DNA of 64,000 nucleotides from Citreicoccus inhibens (GTDB lineage Bacteria; Myxococcota; Myxococcia; Myxococcales; Myxococcaceae). Below are positions 18,322 to 25,257 of the stretch, piece after piece. The translations under genes and the position numbers were made by a program. Location: the NCBI RefSeq assembly GCF_019039035.1, contig NZ_JAHNZT010000005.1, positions 248,001 through 312,000 on the forward strand, read 5' to 3'. The notes below the pieces were generated by a model. The model ran no database searches. It saw nothing but the letters and a program-made list of their open reading frames with translations, and was not told where the DNA came from. How positions within the stretch are numbered: the first letter of the stretch is position 1; each line of letters begins with the position of its first letter.

Positions 18322-18772
18322 CGTTCGCGGGCGAGGAATTGATGAACTCGGCCTCGATGGGGTCCATTTCGATGTCCGCGTCGGAGTCCTCTCCGCCGAG
18401 GGCTCCGTCCGCGCCATACGCCCTGACGTGTGGACCCTTATCATCGAGTGAGTAGTCATACTCACGGCCCCACGGGTCTGTGGGAATCCTGTCCAGGTGC
18501 CGTGTTGCCACCAATGCCGGGATCCCTTCCTGGACAGAGGGGAAGTGCCCCTGCTGTTTGTAATAGCGCTTCAGCGCCGTGCGGATGGCACGCAGGTCCT
18601 CCATCGCTCGCTCGTCTTTGGGTATTTCGCCCAAGTGTGGAAGGACCCCGGTGCTGCTGAGCAGTATGCACAGGACAACGAGTCCGCCGAACACGGCCAG
18701 GATATTCCGGAGGAGGAGCACGAGAACGCGCCAGGGCGAGTAAGGTGGGCGAGAGGGAGCGGTGAAGTTCAT
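18245..18772 (-). CDS. GspG-like protein with N-terminal membrane anchor (copy A)
   Basis: A 175-aa protein starting MNFTAPSRPPYS, with one membrane segment (about residues 15-45, VLVLLLRNILAVFGGLVVLC) and then a domain matching the C-terminal part of type II secretion major pseudopilin GspG: LRAIRTALKRYYKQQGHFPS, IPALVATRHLDRIPTDPWGREY, GADGALGGEDSDADI. The prepilin peptidase site (G/FTLIE) is absent, so it is not a standard pseudopilin; the domain is held by an ordinary anchor. The last 25 codons are antisense to the RND permease gene. It is about half identical to the following gene on the same strand. Function unknown. Confidence 0.8.
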   Translation of the reverse strand: MNFTAPSRPPYSPWRVLVLLLRNILAVFGGLVVLCILLSSTGVLPHLGEIPKDERAMEDLRAIRTALKRYYKQQGHFPSVQEGIPALVATRHLDRIPTDPWGREYDYSLDDKGPHVRAYGADGALGGEDSDADIEMDPIEAEFINSSPANVTPAVNGVPDAAPLPRAAPASRPLH

Positions 18773-18890
18773 GCGATCCTCGCGGACAGAGGTGCGTGGC
18801 TGCCGAGTCGGCTGCGCCGCATGTTCAACGCGGAGGGCGTGAGGCGGGAGGCACGGGGTGGGTGGGGGCCGTGTCCCTCGCCCCATTCGT
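18770..18890. repeat. Tandem duplication, copy 2: orphan RND 3'-end fragment
   Basis: A diverged copy of 18190-18310. Read on the plus strand it still resembles the permease C terminus (WLPSRLRRMFNAEGVRREARG against WLLNRLRRVFNAEGARREPHG), but no permease gene precedes it. It lies partly in the gap before copy A and partly antisense to the 3' end of GspG-like copy B. Confidence 0.75.
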
Positions 18891-19331
18891 GGCAGAGGAG
18901 GCGCTCGCCGGTATCTCGCAGATCAGCTCGGCGTCGAACCGGGCCATGGTGATCTCCGCGTTGAGTCCGTCGCCACCGGGCGCTCCGTCCGCGCCATTCG
19001 TCCAGACGCGTGGGCCTTCGTCATCGAGCACGTAGTGGTACTCGTGGCCCCACGGGTCCGTGGGAATCTTCTCCAGATTCTGGGTCGCCACCAGGGCCGC
19101 GAAGCCTTCCTTCGTCGAGGGAAAGTGTCTCTGCTTGTTGTAATAGAGCTTCAACGCAGCGCGGATGTGGTGCAGATCCAGCTTCGCGATGTCCTCGGGG
19201 TGCTCCAGGTTGCAAGGGGCGACCGCGACGATGATGAGGAGCAACACGAACATCCCCAACAATGTGAGCCAGATGTTGCGGGCGATGCGGGCGAAGGACT
19301 GCTTCGGAGGAACCTGCGTCGGAATGGACAT
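18825..19331 (-). CDS. GspG-like protein with N-terminal membrane anchor (copy B)
   Basis: A 168-aa paralogue of the neighbouring gene: an N-terminal membrane segment (about residues 18-42, LTLLGMFVLLLIIVAVAP) and a GspG-type domain with LHHIRAALKLYYNKQRHFPS, KEGFAALVATQNLEKIPTD, PWGHEYHY and GADGAPGGDGLNAEI. No type IV pilin-like cleavage site is seen. The two copies keep the spacing of the GspG beta-sheet and calcium-loop region but differ in anchor and tail, so the duplication is not recent. The ATG at 19331 is the only reasonable start. Gene order B then A on the minus strand, 52 bases apart, suggests cotranscription. Confidence 0.8.
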   Translation of the reverse strand: MSIPTQVPPKQSFARIARNIWLTLLGMFVLLLIIVAVAPCNLEHPEDIAKLDLHHIRAALKLYYNKQRHFPSTKEGFAALVATQNLEKIPTDPWGHEYHYVLDDEGPRVWTNGADGAPGGDGLNAEITMARFDAELICEIPASASSATNGARDTAPTHPVPPASRPPR

Positions 19332-19468
19332 GACACGCGTCCATCTTCAAGGCGTGTGCCGCGGCGCTTCTCCCTCTTGGGTTCGCTTGACTCGACGCGC
19401 GCAGCTCCGCCGTCAGCGCATTCCTGTCCAAGCGCGACAGTGGCCGCGGACAATCTGTCGCGATGCTC

Positions 19469-19936
19469 GTGGCTCGTCGGCGCGCGCAGCTGTCAGTCGC
19501 TCCCGGTCCGGGCGTCGGCCCGTCTTTCCCTCGAATGACGGAGTCGAAACATGGGCTGGGCGACAGAGGCAGTGCAGGCGCTGTCACGCGGGTCGCGCGT
19601 GGAGGTGAGGCCCCGAGGCGGGTCCATGCGAGGTCGCATCGAGGACAATCAGCGCGTGACGCTGAGCCCGGTGGACCCGCGTGACGTTCAGGTCGATGAC
19701 ATCGTGCTGGTGCGGTGGAGGGGTGGGGTCCTCCTGCATCTCGTGAAGCGGGCCACGGCGGAGCAACTGCTCATCGGCAACAACGTGGGCCGCATCAATG
19801 GCTGGGCGCCTCGTCGAGACGTCGTCGGCCGCGTCGTGCACATCCATCCCCTCACGACGTGACGTGCTCGCGGTCGCAGTATCGCTGCTGAACGTCCGCG
19901 CGCCGGAGCGGTTGGCGTGAGCGCGCCGGGGCTCTA
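19469..19936. repeat. Long direct repeat, left copy (about 468 bp)
   Basis: Nearly identical to 22261-22730 (offset 2792 bases, then 2794 after a 2-base indel near 19888). It carries the S24/S26-like gene plus about 80 bases on each side. Few substitutions are visible, so the duplication is recent. The left copy ends exactly at the TA that abuts the IS element end at 19937; the right copy ends exactly where the unique sequence in front of the GH77 gene begins. Confidence 0.9.
19551..19862 (+). CDS. Small S24/S26 (signal peptidase-like) domain protein, copy 1
   Basis: A 103-aa protein. Its core resembles the S24/S26 fold of LexA and signal peptidase I: GGSMRGRI carries a Ser in the G-x-S-M position of the catalytic serine, followed by VQVDDIVLVRWRG, LLHLVKRA (a candidate general-base Lys) and LLIGNNVGRINGWAP, ending VVGRVVHIHP. 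It has neither a DNA-binding domain nor membrane segments, so it would be a free-standing small hydrolase or an inactive relative. The ATG at 19551 is used here; in the duplicate at 22343 the same position is TTG. A weak GACGGAG ribosome site precedes it. The family call is by eye. Confidence 0.6.
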   Translation: MGWATEAVQALSRGSRVEVRPRGGSMRGRIEDNQRVTLSPVDPRDVQVDDIVLVRWRGGVLLHLVKRATAEQLLIGNNVGRINGWAPRRDVVGRVVHIHPLTT

Positions 19937-20570
19937 AGAACCTATTTCGGTAGGAGCGCGTGGAACCAAGTGATGATGCCCAGCGCAAAGTGCAGCATCG
20001 CGACGTAGGTGTCCTCTCGCTTCTCCCAGCGCACCAGCAGACGTCGGAAGCGGTTGAGCCAGGAGTGGGTTCGCTCGACGACCCATCGCGGCGAAGAGCG
20101 TCGACGCTGTGCGCACCGGGGCCTCACCTGGGAGTGTCGTCTGGGGGCCCGGAGCGTGAAGCCATACTCCTGGGCCAGCTCGCGCACGGACCTGAAGGCA
20201 TACCCCAGGTCACCACACAGCGTCTGGCAACTGCCCCGACTTGGCAGGGGCCGTCGGACGGGAATCGATTCAAGCGTGGAGCGCGCCAGCTTGAAGTCGT
20301 TCGTGTTGGCTCCAGCGACCTCGAGGCCGAGGGGGACGCCGCGCGAGTCTGTCAGCAGACTGCGCTTGGTGCCCCGCTTCGCTCTGTCGGTGGGATTGAG
20401 GCCGGTTTCTTCCCCCGCCCAGCGGCGCTTTGCCCTGGGGCCCGTCCAACGCCAGCCAGCGCCAATCAATGCCCGCCAGCCGTCGTCCTTCTTCACTACC
20501 CCATGGCCGCGTCCTCCTGCCTCTTCAACCCGGCAGGAGGCCGACCTTCTTCCCTACCGAAATAGGCTCT
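19937..20570 (-). mobile_element. Degenerate IS5-family element with intact ends
   Basis: A 634-bp element bounded by near-perfect terminal inverted repeats: AGAACCTATTTCGGTAGG at 19937-19954 and its complement at 20553-20570, with one mismatch. A TA dinucleotide flanks each end (19935-19936 and 20571-20572), consistent with the TA target duplication of IS5/IS427-type elements. Relatives are usually above 800 bp, so around 200 bases, including the first open reading frame, appear to be missing. It is probably immobile unless supplied with transposase in trans. Confidence 0.8.
19942..20496 (-). pseudogene. IS5-family transposase, truncated and frameshifted
   Basis: The readable part (185 codons from a GTG at 20496) carries EETGLNPTDRAKRGTKRS, LLTDSRGVPLGLEVAGAN and the C-terminal DDE signature RWVVERTHSWLNRFRRLLVR, typical of IS5 transposases. 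The segment carrying the first catalytic Asp, GIDWRWLALDGPQGKAPLGG, is in another frame; the two frames join at a run of five Gs just before the EETG codons, where removing one G would restore the product. Upstream of GIDW that frame soon meets a TGA. The N-terminal domain is absent. A programmed frameshift is possible in this family, but the lost 5' half argues for a pseudogene. Confidence 0.75.
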
Positions 20571-20582
20571 TATCGAAACGAC

Positions 20583-20831
20583 ATGGCCAAGATTGCAATT
20601 ACTCGAGACATGGTTGAGAATCGCTCGATGCCGGTCCCTGAATGCGAGGAATATCATATTTCGGATATCTTGTCGGGCCTGGCCGACGGCAAGGTAAATA
20701 AAGTTTTCCAGACGGAGGGATTTGCTTCGGAGGCGGATTGGCAATCTTCGCGTGAGCAAATTCAGCGGCGATTGGCTGCGTATAGGGGCGCAGTGCTGGC
20801 AGGGACGACTAGGCGCGATATTGGTCGGTGA
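20583..20831 (+). CDS. Hypothetical protein, 82 aa
   Basis: A short gene beginning 12 bases after the IS element (ATG at 20583, MAKIAITRDMVENRSMPVPE). The product is soluble and mixed-charge, with a C-terminal helical stretch (ADWQSSREQIQRRLAAYRGA). I do not recognise it. It lies 4 bases before the GTG of the lipoprotein gene downstream, suggesting cotranscription. Base composition is clearly less GC-rich than the surroundings (codons such as ATT, TTT, AAA and AAT), pointing to acquired DNA. Its original 5' region may have been displaced by the IS. Confidence 0.5.
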   Translation: MAKIAITRDMVENRSMPVPECEEYHISDILSGLADGKVNKVFQTEGFASEADWQSSREQIQRRLAAYRGAVLAGTTRRDIGR

Positions 20832-20835
20832 TTGC

Positions 20836-21657
20836 GTGGGATTTATCAAAAATTTGGTGTGTTTTTGTCTCATTGGGCTGTCGGGGGGGTGCGTCCCCAA
20901 AGGACTTAGCTCTCCTTCGGGTACGGTTGATACTGGCTTGAAGCCTGAGGTTGTCTTGTGGTCGCTATGTCCATTTCCCTGTCTAGATCGGTCGCCGAAG
21001 ATTGCTATTTATGGCGATGGCCGGATTTTGAGGAGGGTGTCTCGAAATTTGGACGAGGCGCCAACGTTCTGGCGCGGAGGAATGTCTTCTGTGCAGTGTC
21101 GAGCCTTGTCTTCTTTGGTGCGAGAACAGGGGGCGGGATTGGCTGATTCGTTTGTTTTTGCTGCTGAGGGTACTGATGCTCCAGAATACATTCTGCAATG
21201 GCGACTGCGCGATGAGGGGGTGCGACAAATGGTGGTTAATGGAATACTGGAGCCGGAGGAAGGTAAAGGGGATCGCCCTCGCACTCCCTCCGCATTTCTA
21301 AGGATTCTAGATGGGTTGGCTGGATGTGTTCCGGTCGACGCTCGTGTCTATATTCCTGATGCTGTCTTGCTTGAGTTTGTGCCCGTCACGTTTTCGACCA
21401 ATGGCGGCGTTGCTTGGCCTGACTCATGGACGGCGTCGACCGTGTTCTCGGATGGATCTCAGAGCGGAGTCGAGAGTGGGTTGACCGCGCTGTTGCCGGG
21501 TTCGCAGTTCGCTGAAGTCTATCGATGGCTCTGGCGTCTCCAGAGTTCTGGCCATGACGTTTTGTTTCGGGGGCAGCTATTCTACGTCAGGATGCAAGCA
21601 GTCTTCCCTGGCGCACCAGCTCCACTGACTTTTAGTGTTCCTGAAATTCCAAAGTAG
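20836..21657 (+). CDS. Hypothetical lipoprotein in AT-richer segment
   Basis: A 273-aa protein. The GTG at 20836 gives VGFIKNLVCFCLIGLSGGC, a lipoprotein signal with lipobox LSGGC, which decides this start over longer in-frame options. The mature part has no family I recognise: beta-rich sequence with a central acidic/Arg patch (ILEPEEGKGDRPRTPS) and a Trp/Tyr-rich C terminus. Codon use is strongly shifted to A/T wobble bases compared with all genes outside 20.58-21.8 kb, so the gene probably came by transfer with the preceding small gene. Together they form the cargo between the IS element and the right direct repeat. Confidence 0.7.
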   Translation: MGFIKNLVCFCLIGLSGGCVPKGLSSPSGTVDTGLKPEVVLWSLCPFPCLDRSPKIAIYGDGRILRRVSRNLDEAPTFWRGGMSSVQCRALSSLVREQGAGLADSFVFAAEGTDAPEYILQWRLRDEGVRQMVVNGILEPEEGKGDRPRTPSAFLRILDGLAGCVPVDARVYIPDAVLLEFVPVTFSTNGGVAWPDSWTASTVFSDGSQSGVESGLTALLPGSQFAEVYRWLWRLQSSGHDVLFRGQLFYVRMQAVFPGAPAPLTFSVPEIPK

Positions 21658-21758
21658 TCTTGCTTCGGAGCGAGAGCGACCTTACTCGCCCGTGTTTTTG
21701 AAGTACTCGAAAGGAGCGGCAGTGGGCTGATTGCACATGGATAATGTGGCCGCCATCT
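21658..21758. other. Short noncoding stretch after the cargo lipoprotein
   Basis: AT-richer sequence between the lipoprotein stop and the remnant ORF. I see no gene, RNA or strong hairpin here. Confidence 0.5.
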
Positions 21759-22060
21759 TTACAAAGAAAGTGGATCGTGTGTCGCACCGGGTTGTTGAGA
21801 CACCAGGTTGGTCGTAATCAGGCCGTCTGCTTCGACTGCATCAGCTTTCTCCGGGTCTGATTGGGCGAGAGGAAGTTGTGGCGCTCTGCGCGCCAGGGCG
21901 CGGCACACTTCGCGGCAGTAGGTCTGCCCCCTGTCGCACCTTCAACAGAGCCAGAATCGCTCCCCGCAATGACGGCACTCACGCTCGAAGCTCGTGCCCC
22001 CGGGCCTCTGGGGGCACGCTTTCGTGACACGGGCGCTTCTTGTTGGTGTCTGTCGCGCAG
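21759..22060 (-). pseudogene. Remnant of a small Cys-rich (zinc-ribbon-like) protein gene
   Basis: On the minus strand the frame reads TSFERECRHCGERFWLC, then a TGA at 21942-21944, then RCDRGQTYCREVCRALARRA, and continues open to a TAA at 21759. Joined across the stop, the spaced cysteines (CxxC, C, CxxC, C...C) form a zinc-ribbon-like pattern that resembles small Cys-rich ORFs I recall next to transposons. The stop replaces what would be a CGA Arg codon by one base change. The family assignment is from memory and weak; the interrupted pattern is what the sequence shows. Confidence 0.4.
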
Positions 22061-22260
22061 AGGTAGCGACTTCATTTGTCCAGCGGCTTGGCATTCCTCC
22101 AGGGCGCTCATCTCGCCCTCTCTTCCAGCCCAGCGTGGCCCAAGCCTCCCCAGCCGCTAGTTGTTCGCGCCTCGAGCTCCGCTGCGCGGCCCTCCACTCC
22201 CGCGCTTCTCCGCGCTCGCGTGGTTCGAAGACCCGCGCTTCTTGAAGGTTGTCTCCACTT
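22061..22260. other. Stretch before the right direct repeat, no gene seen
   Basis: The remaining 200 bases before the right repeat carry no gene I can support. They may contain the 5' part of the Cys-rich remnant, but no clear start or homology is visible. Confidence 0.4.
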
Positions 22261-22730
22261 GTGGCTCGTCGGCGCGCGCAGCTGTCAGTCGCTCCCGGTC
22301 CGGGCGTCGGCCCGTCTTTCCCTCGAATGACGGAGTCGAAATTTGGGCTGGGCGACAGAGGCAGTGCAGGCGTTGTCACGCGGGTCGCGCGTGGAGGTGA
22401 GGCCCCGAGGCGGGTCCATGCGAGGTCGCATCGAGGACAATCAGCGCGTGACGCTGAGCCCGGTGGACCCGCGTGACGTTCAGGTCGATGACATCGTGCT
22501 GGTGCGGTGGAGGGGTGGGGTCCTCCTGCATCTCGTGAAGCGGGCCACGGCGGAGCAACTGCTCATCGGCAACAACGTGGGCCGCATCAATGGCTGGGCG
22601 CCTCGTCGAGACGTCGTCGGCCGCGTCGTGCACGTCCATCCCCTCACGACGTGACGTGCTCGCGGTCGCGCAGTGTCGCTGCTGAACGTCCGCGCGCCGG
22701 AGCGGTTGGCGTGAGCGCGCCGGGGCTCTA
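22261..22730. repeat. Long direct repeat, right copy (about 470 bp)
   Basis: Partner of 19469-19936. Differences noted: the start codon of the internal gene (ATG to TTG), one Ile-to-Val codon near its end, and GCAGTATC against GCGCAGTGTC after the stop. It ends at CTCTA, after which sequence belonging to the GH77 gene begins at once. Confidence 0.9.
22343..22654 (+). CDS. Small S24/S26-like domain protein, copy 2 (TTG start)
   Basis: A 103-aa protein differing from copy 1 by a single Ile-to-Val change near the C terminus (VVHVHP). The start codon position reads TTG instead of ATG, with the preceding C also changed to T. TTG can initiate in bacteria, but expression should be lower, and this copy may be on its way to becoming a pseudogene. 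All features noted for copy 1 (GGSMRGRI serine motif, candidate Lys in LLHLVKRA) are retained. It directly precedes the GH77 gene on the same strand. Confidence 0.55.
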   Translation: MGWATEAVQALSRGSRVEVRPRGGSMRGRIEDNQRVTLSPVDPRDVQVDDIVLVRWRGGVLLHLVKRATAEQLLIGNNVGRINGWAPRRDVVGRVVHVHPLTT

Positions 22731-22745
22731 GGGTCGCTTCTCCCT

Positions 22746-22750
22746 GGAGA
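22746..22750 (+). promoter_or_regulatory. Candidate ribosome binding site for the GH77 gene
   Basis: GGAGA at 22746-22750 sits 7 bases before an in-frame CTG at 22758. No comparable site precedes the first conventional start (GTG 22830), so this site favours initiation at the CTG. Confidence 0.4.
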
Positions 22751-22757
22751 CGCAAGC

Positions 22758-24671
22758 CTGACACCGCTGCCCAAAGATCATCGCAAGGTCGTCACCGAGG
22801 CCCTGGCGGCGCTGGGCGTCACGCGCTGGGTGCTCAGCATCCAGGACCCGAGCTTCCCGGGCCTGCCGGGGCAGGACTTCGGCCGGGGTTCGCCGTACTC
22901 GGAGGGCGCCGCGCGCCTGTTCTCCTTCGCGCGCGACCTGGGCTTCACCGGCGTCCAGCTCGGGCCCCAAGGGCAGACCACCGAGTACAACGCGTCGCCG
23001 TACGACGGCACGCTGTTCTCGCGCAACGTGCTCAACGTCGCGCTCACGCCGCTCACCGACCCGCATGGTCCTTGGGGAAGACTGCTCTCGCCTGACACGC
23101 TGGCCCGCTTCGTCTCCGAGCGCCCGTTCACCTCACGCCCGGACGTCCGTTACGGCTTCGCGTTCCGCGCGCAGTCCGCCGCGCTCGACGAAGCGTGGGC
23201 CACCTTTCAACGAGAACAACCCACCGAACTCTCGCGGGCTTTCGCGTCATTCCAACGGGACAACGCATCATGGCTCACGCCGGACTCGCTCTTCGATGTG
23301 CTCGGCGCCGAGCGTGGCGACGCGGACTGGCGGCACTGGGAGCCATCGCTCGACGCGAGGCTGTTCAGTCCGCACCCCGAAGAGGCGGACGCCGCCGAGG
23401 CGCGTGTGCACGAACTGGAGACTCGGCACGCGACCTCCCTGGACCGCTACGCCTTCTTCCAGTTCCTGGTGCACTCGCAACACGCGCAGCTGCGCGAGCG
23501 CGCGGTGGATTGGGGGCTGAAGTTCTACGGCGACCTCCAGATTGGCTTCTCGCCTCGGGACGCGTGGGCGTGGCGGGGCTTGTTCCTGCGCACGGACCTG
23601 ATGGGCGCCCCTCCCAGTCGCACCAACCCGGAAGGGCAGCCCTGGAACTATCCGGTGATGGATCCCGCGCATTACTTCGAAGCCGACGCGCGCCAGCCCG
23701 GGCCCGTGCTGCGCTTCATGGATGCACGGCTGGGAAAGATGCTGGGCGAGTACGACGGCCTGCGCATCGACCATCCTCACGGGCTCGTGTGTCCGTGGGT
23801 GTACCGCGCGGGAGAACCGGATGCCCTGCGCGCGGTGCAGCAGGGCGCGCGCCTGTTCTCCTCTCCCGACCTGCCAGACCATCCCGAGCTGGCTCGCTAC
23901 GCCATCGTCGGGCCGGAGCAACTGGACCGCACGCAATCCCGTCACGCGGATGGCTGGGTGCGCTCGCTCACGCCCGCGCAGGTGGAGCGCTACAGCGTCC
24001 TCTTCGACGCGGTGGTGCGGACCGCGCAGCGCCAAGGGCGAGCACGAGAGGACCTCTTGTGCGAGGTGCTCAGCACGATGCCCTATGAGCTGGGATGCGT
24101 GCTCGCGCGCCATGGCCTGGGGCGCTTCCGCGTGACGCAGAAGGCAGCCCTCGACAACCCCTCCGACGTGTACCGCAGCGAGAACGCGGCGCCCGACGAC
24201 TGGGTGATGGTGGGGAACCACGACACGCCCTCGCTGTGGCGCTGGGTGGGGACATGGCAGTGGCGTGGCGCCTCGCGTGCGCAGGCGGCGTACCTGTCCC
24301 AGCGCCTGCATCCCGAGCCGGAGGGCCGTGAGGACTTCGCGAGACGGCTCGCGGAGAACCCCGCCGAGTTGGCTCAGGCGAAGTTCGCGGACCTCTTCGC
24401 GTGTCGCGCGCGCAACGTGATGGTCTTCTTCGCTGACCTCTTGGGGATGCAAGAGACCTACAACGTGCCGGGCACCGTGGATGCGCGGAACTGGTCCCTG
24501 CGCGTGCCCGAGGACTGGGCGCAGCGCTATCGCGAGCGTCTCCGCGTGGGTGCGGCCCTGGACCTGCCACGTGTGTTGGCGCTGGCCCTGCGCGCGCGTG
24601 GCGCGGAGTCACGCACCCGTCACGCCGCGCTGTTGCGCCGACTGGACCAGTTGTCCCACGCAGGGGAGTAG
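22758..24671 (+). CDS. malQ: 4-alpha-glucanotransferase (GH77, amylomaltase type)
   Basis: A divergent amylomaltase that transfers alpha-1,4-glucan segments (637 aa from CTG 22758; 613 aa from GTG 22830). GH77 features are SPYDGTLFSRN, the nucleophile Asp in LRIDHPHGL, the acid/base Glu probably in LLCEVLSTMP, and the third catalytic Asp in GNHDTPSLWRW. The GTG at 22830 would start inside the first barrel strand (RWVLSIQDPSF), so translation most likely begins upstream. The frame is open back into the direct repeat without ATG, GTG or TTG, leaving CTG 22758 behind a GGAGA site as the best candidate. The repeat/insertion may have replaced the original start. The cytoplasmic role is glycogen or maltodextrin metabolism. 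Confidence 0.85.
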   Translation: MTPLPKDHRKVVTEALAALGVTRWVLSIQDPSFPGLPGQDFGRGSPYSEGAARLFSFARDLGFTGVQLGPQGQTTEYNASPYDGTLFSRNVLNVALTPLTDPHGPWGRLLSPDTLARFVSERPFTSRPDVRYGFAFRAQSAALDEAWATFQREQPTELSRAFASFQRDNASWLTPDSLFDVLGAERGDADWRHWEPSLDARLFSPHPEEADAAEARVHELETRHATSLDRYAFFQFLVHSQHAQLRERAVDWGLKFYGDLQIGFSPRDAWAWRGLFLRTDLMGAPPSRTNPEGQPWNYPVMDPAHYFEADARQPGPVLRFMDARLGKMLGEYDGLRIDHPHGLVCPWVYRAGEPDALRAVQQGARLFSSPDLPDHPELARYAIVGPEQLDRTQSRHADGWVRSLTPAQVERYSVLFDAVVRTAQRQGRAREDLLCEVLSTMPYELGCVLARHGLGRFRVTQKAALDNPSDVYRSENAAPDDWVMVGNHDTPSLWRWVGTWQWRGASRAQAAYLSQRLHPEPEGREDFARRLAENPAELAQAKFADLFACRARNVMVFFADLLGMQETYNVPGTVDARNWSLRVPEDWAQRYRERLRVGAALDLPRVLALALRARGAESRTRHAALLRRLDQLSHAGE

Positions 24672-24795
24672 GCCGCGACCCGTGAAGTGCGAGTGCTCGT
24701 CTCGCGCGACCCACCTGCCCACGAGGGAGGCTGTCTTCCGTGTGGCGCCGATATCTTCTATCTAGAGAACAGTTCGAGCGCCGCTGGTCTTCGGG

Positions 24796-25257
24796 ATGGA
24801 GCTGAGCCTCGCCGTGACGACTCCTCGTGAGTGGGCATTCGGGACGCATCGCGCGACCTTCGAGGCGCCGGACCTGCTCGTCTTCCGCTTCGTCGGGCCC
24901 TCACGGCTGGAGGATGTGAAGCGGGTGCTGGAGATCTGCGAGGAGCTGGGCGCGCGACATCCGCTCTACGTCATCTCCGACGTGGCGAACTCGACGCTGG
25001 AGCGCGAGGCGCGCGACCACCTCGTCCACCATTCGAGCGAGGCGTGGTTCAAGGGCCAGGTGTACCTGGGCACGGGCCCGGTCGAGCGCGCGGGTGCCAA
25101 GGCGCTGATGCTGGCCCTTTATCTGCTGGGCCGGTGGCGCGTGCCGCTCGAGTTCGCCGACACCGAGGCGGAGGCTCGCGAACTCATCGCGCGCCAGCGA
25201 GCCCGCGACCACGCCCTGCGCTCGGCCTCAGTGCTTCACGTCCACCACGATGCGTGA
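24796..25257 (+). CDS. STAS/SpoIIAA-like small protein
   Basis: A 153-aa cytoplasmic protein. The pattern of a beta-strand (LLVFRFVG), helix (RLEDVKRVLEICEELG), strand (LYVISDVANS), a helix near EARDHLVHHSS and a final helix (EAEARELIARQRARD) resembles the STAS/SpoIIAA-like domain proteins common in myxobacteria, which often regulate by protein binding. Identity is weak, so this is a fold-level call. It starts at ATG 24796 and its last 30 bases overlap the 3' end of the convergent AMIN-like lipoprotein gene. Confidence 0.55.
   Translation: MELSLAVTTPREWAFGTHRATFEAPDLLVFRFVGPSRLEDVKRVLEICEELGARHPLYVISDVANSTLEREARDHLVHHSSEAWFKGQVYLGTGPVERAGAKALMLALYLLGRWRVPLEFADTEAEARELIARQRARDHALRSASVLHVHHDA

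Noticed and set aside
19937-20570. Complete autonomous insertion sequence
   Set aside because: Ends are intact, but the transposase lacks its N-terminal half and is frameshifted.
20583-21657. Toxin-antitoxin pair
   Set aside because: Spacing fits, but the second product is a lipoprotein and neither protein resembles a known toxin or antitoxin.
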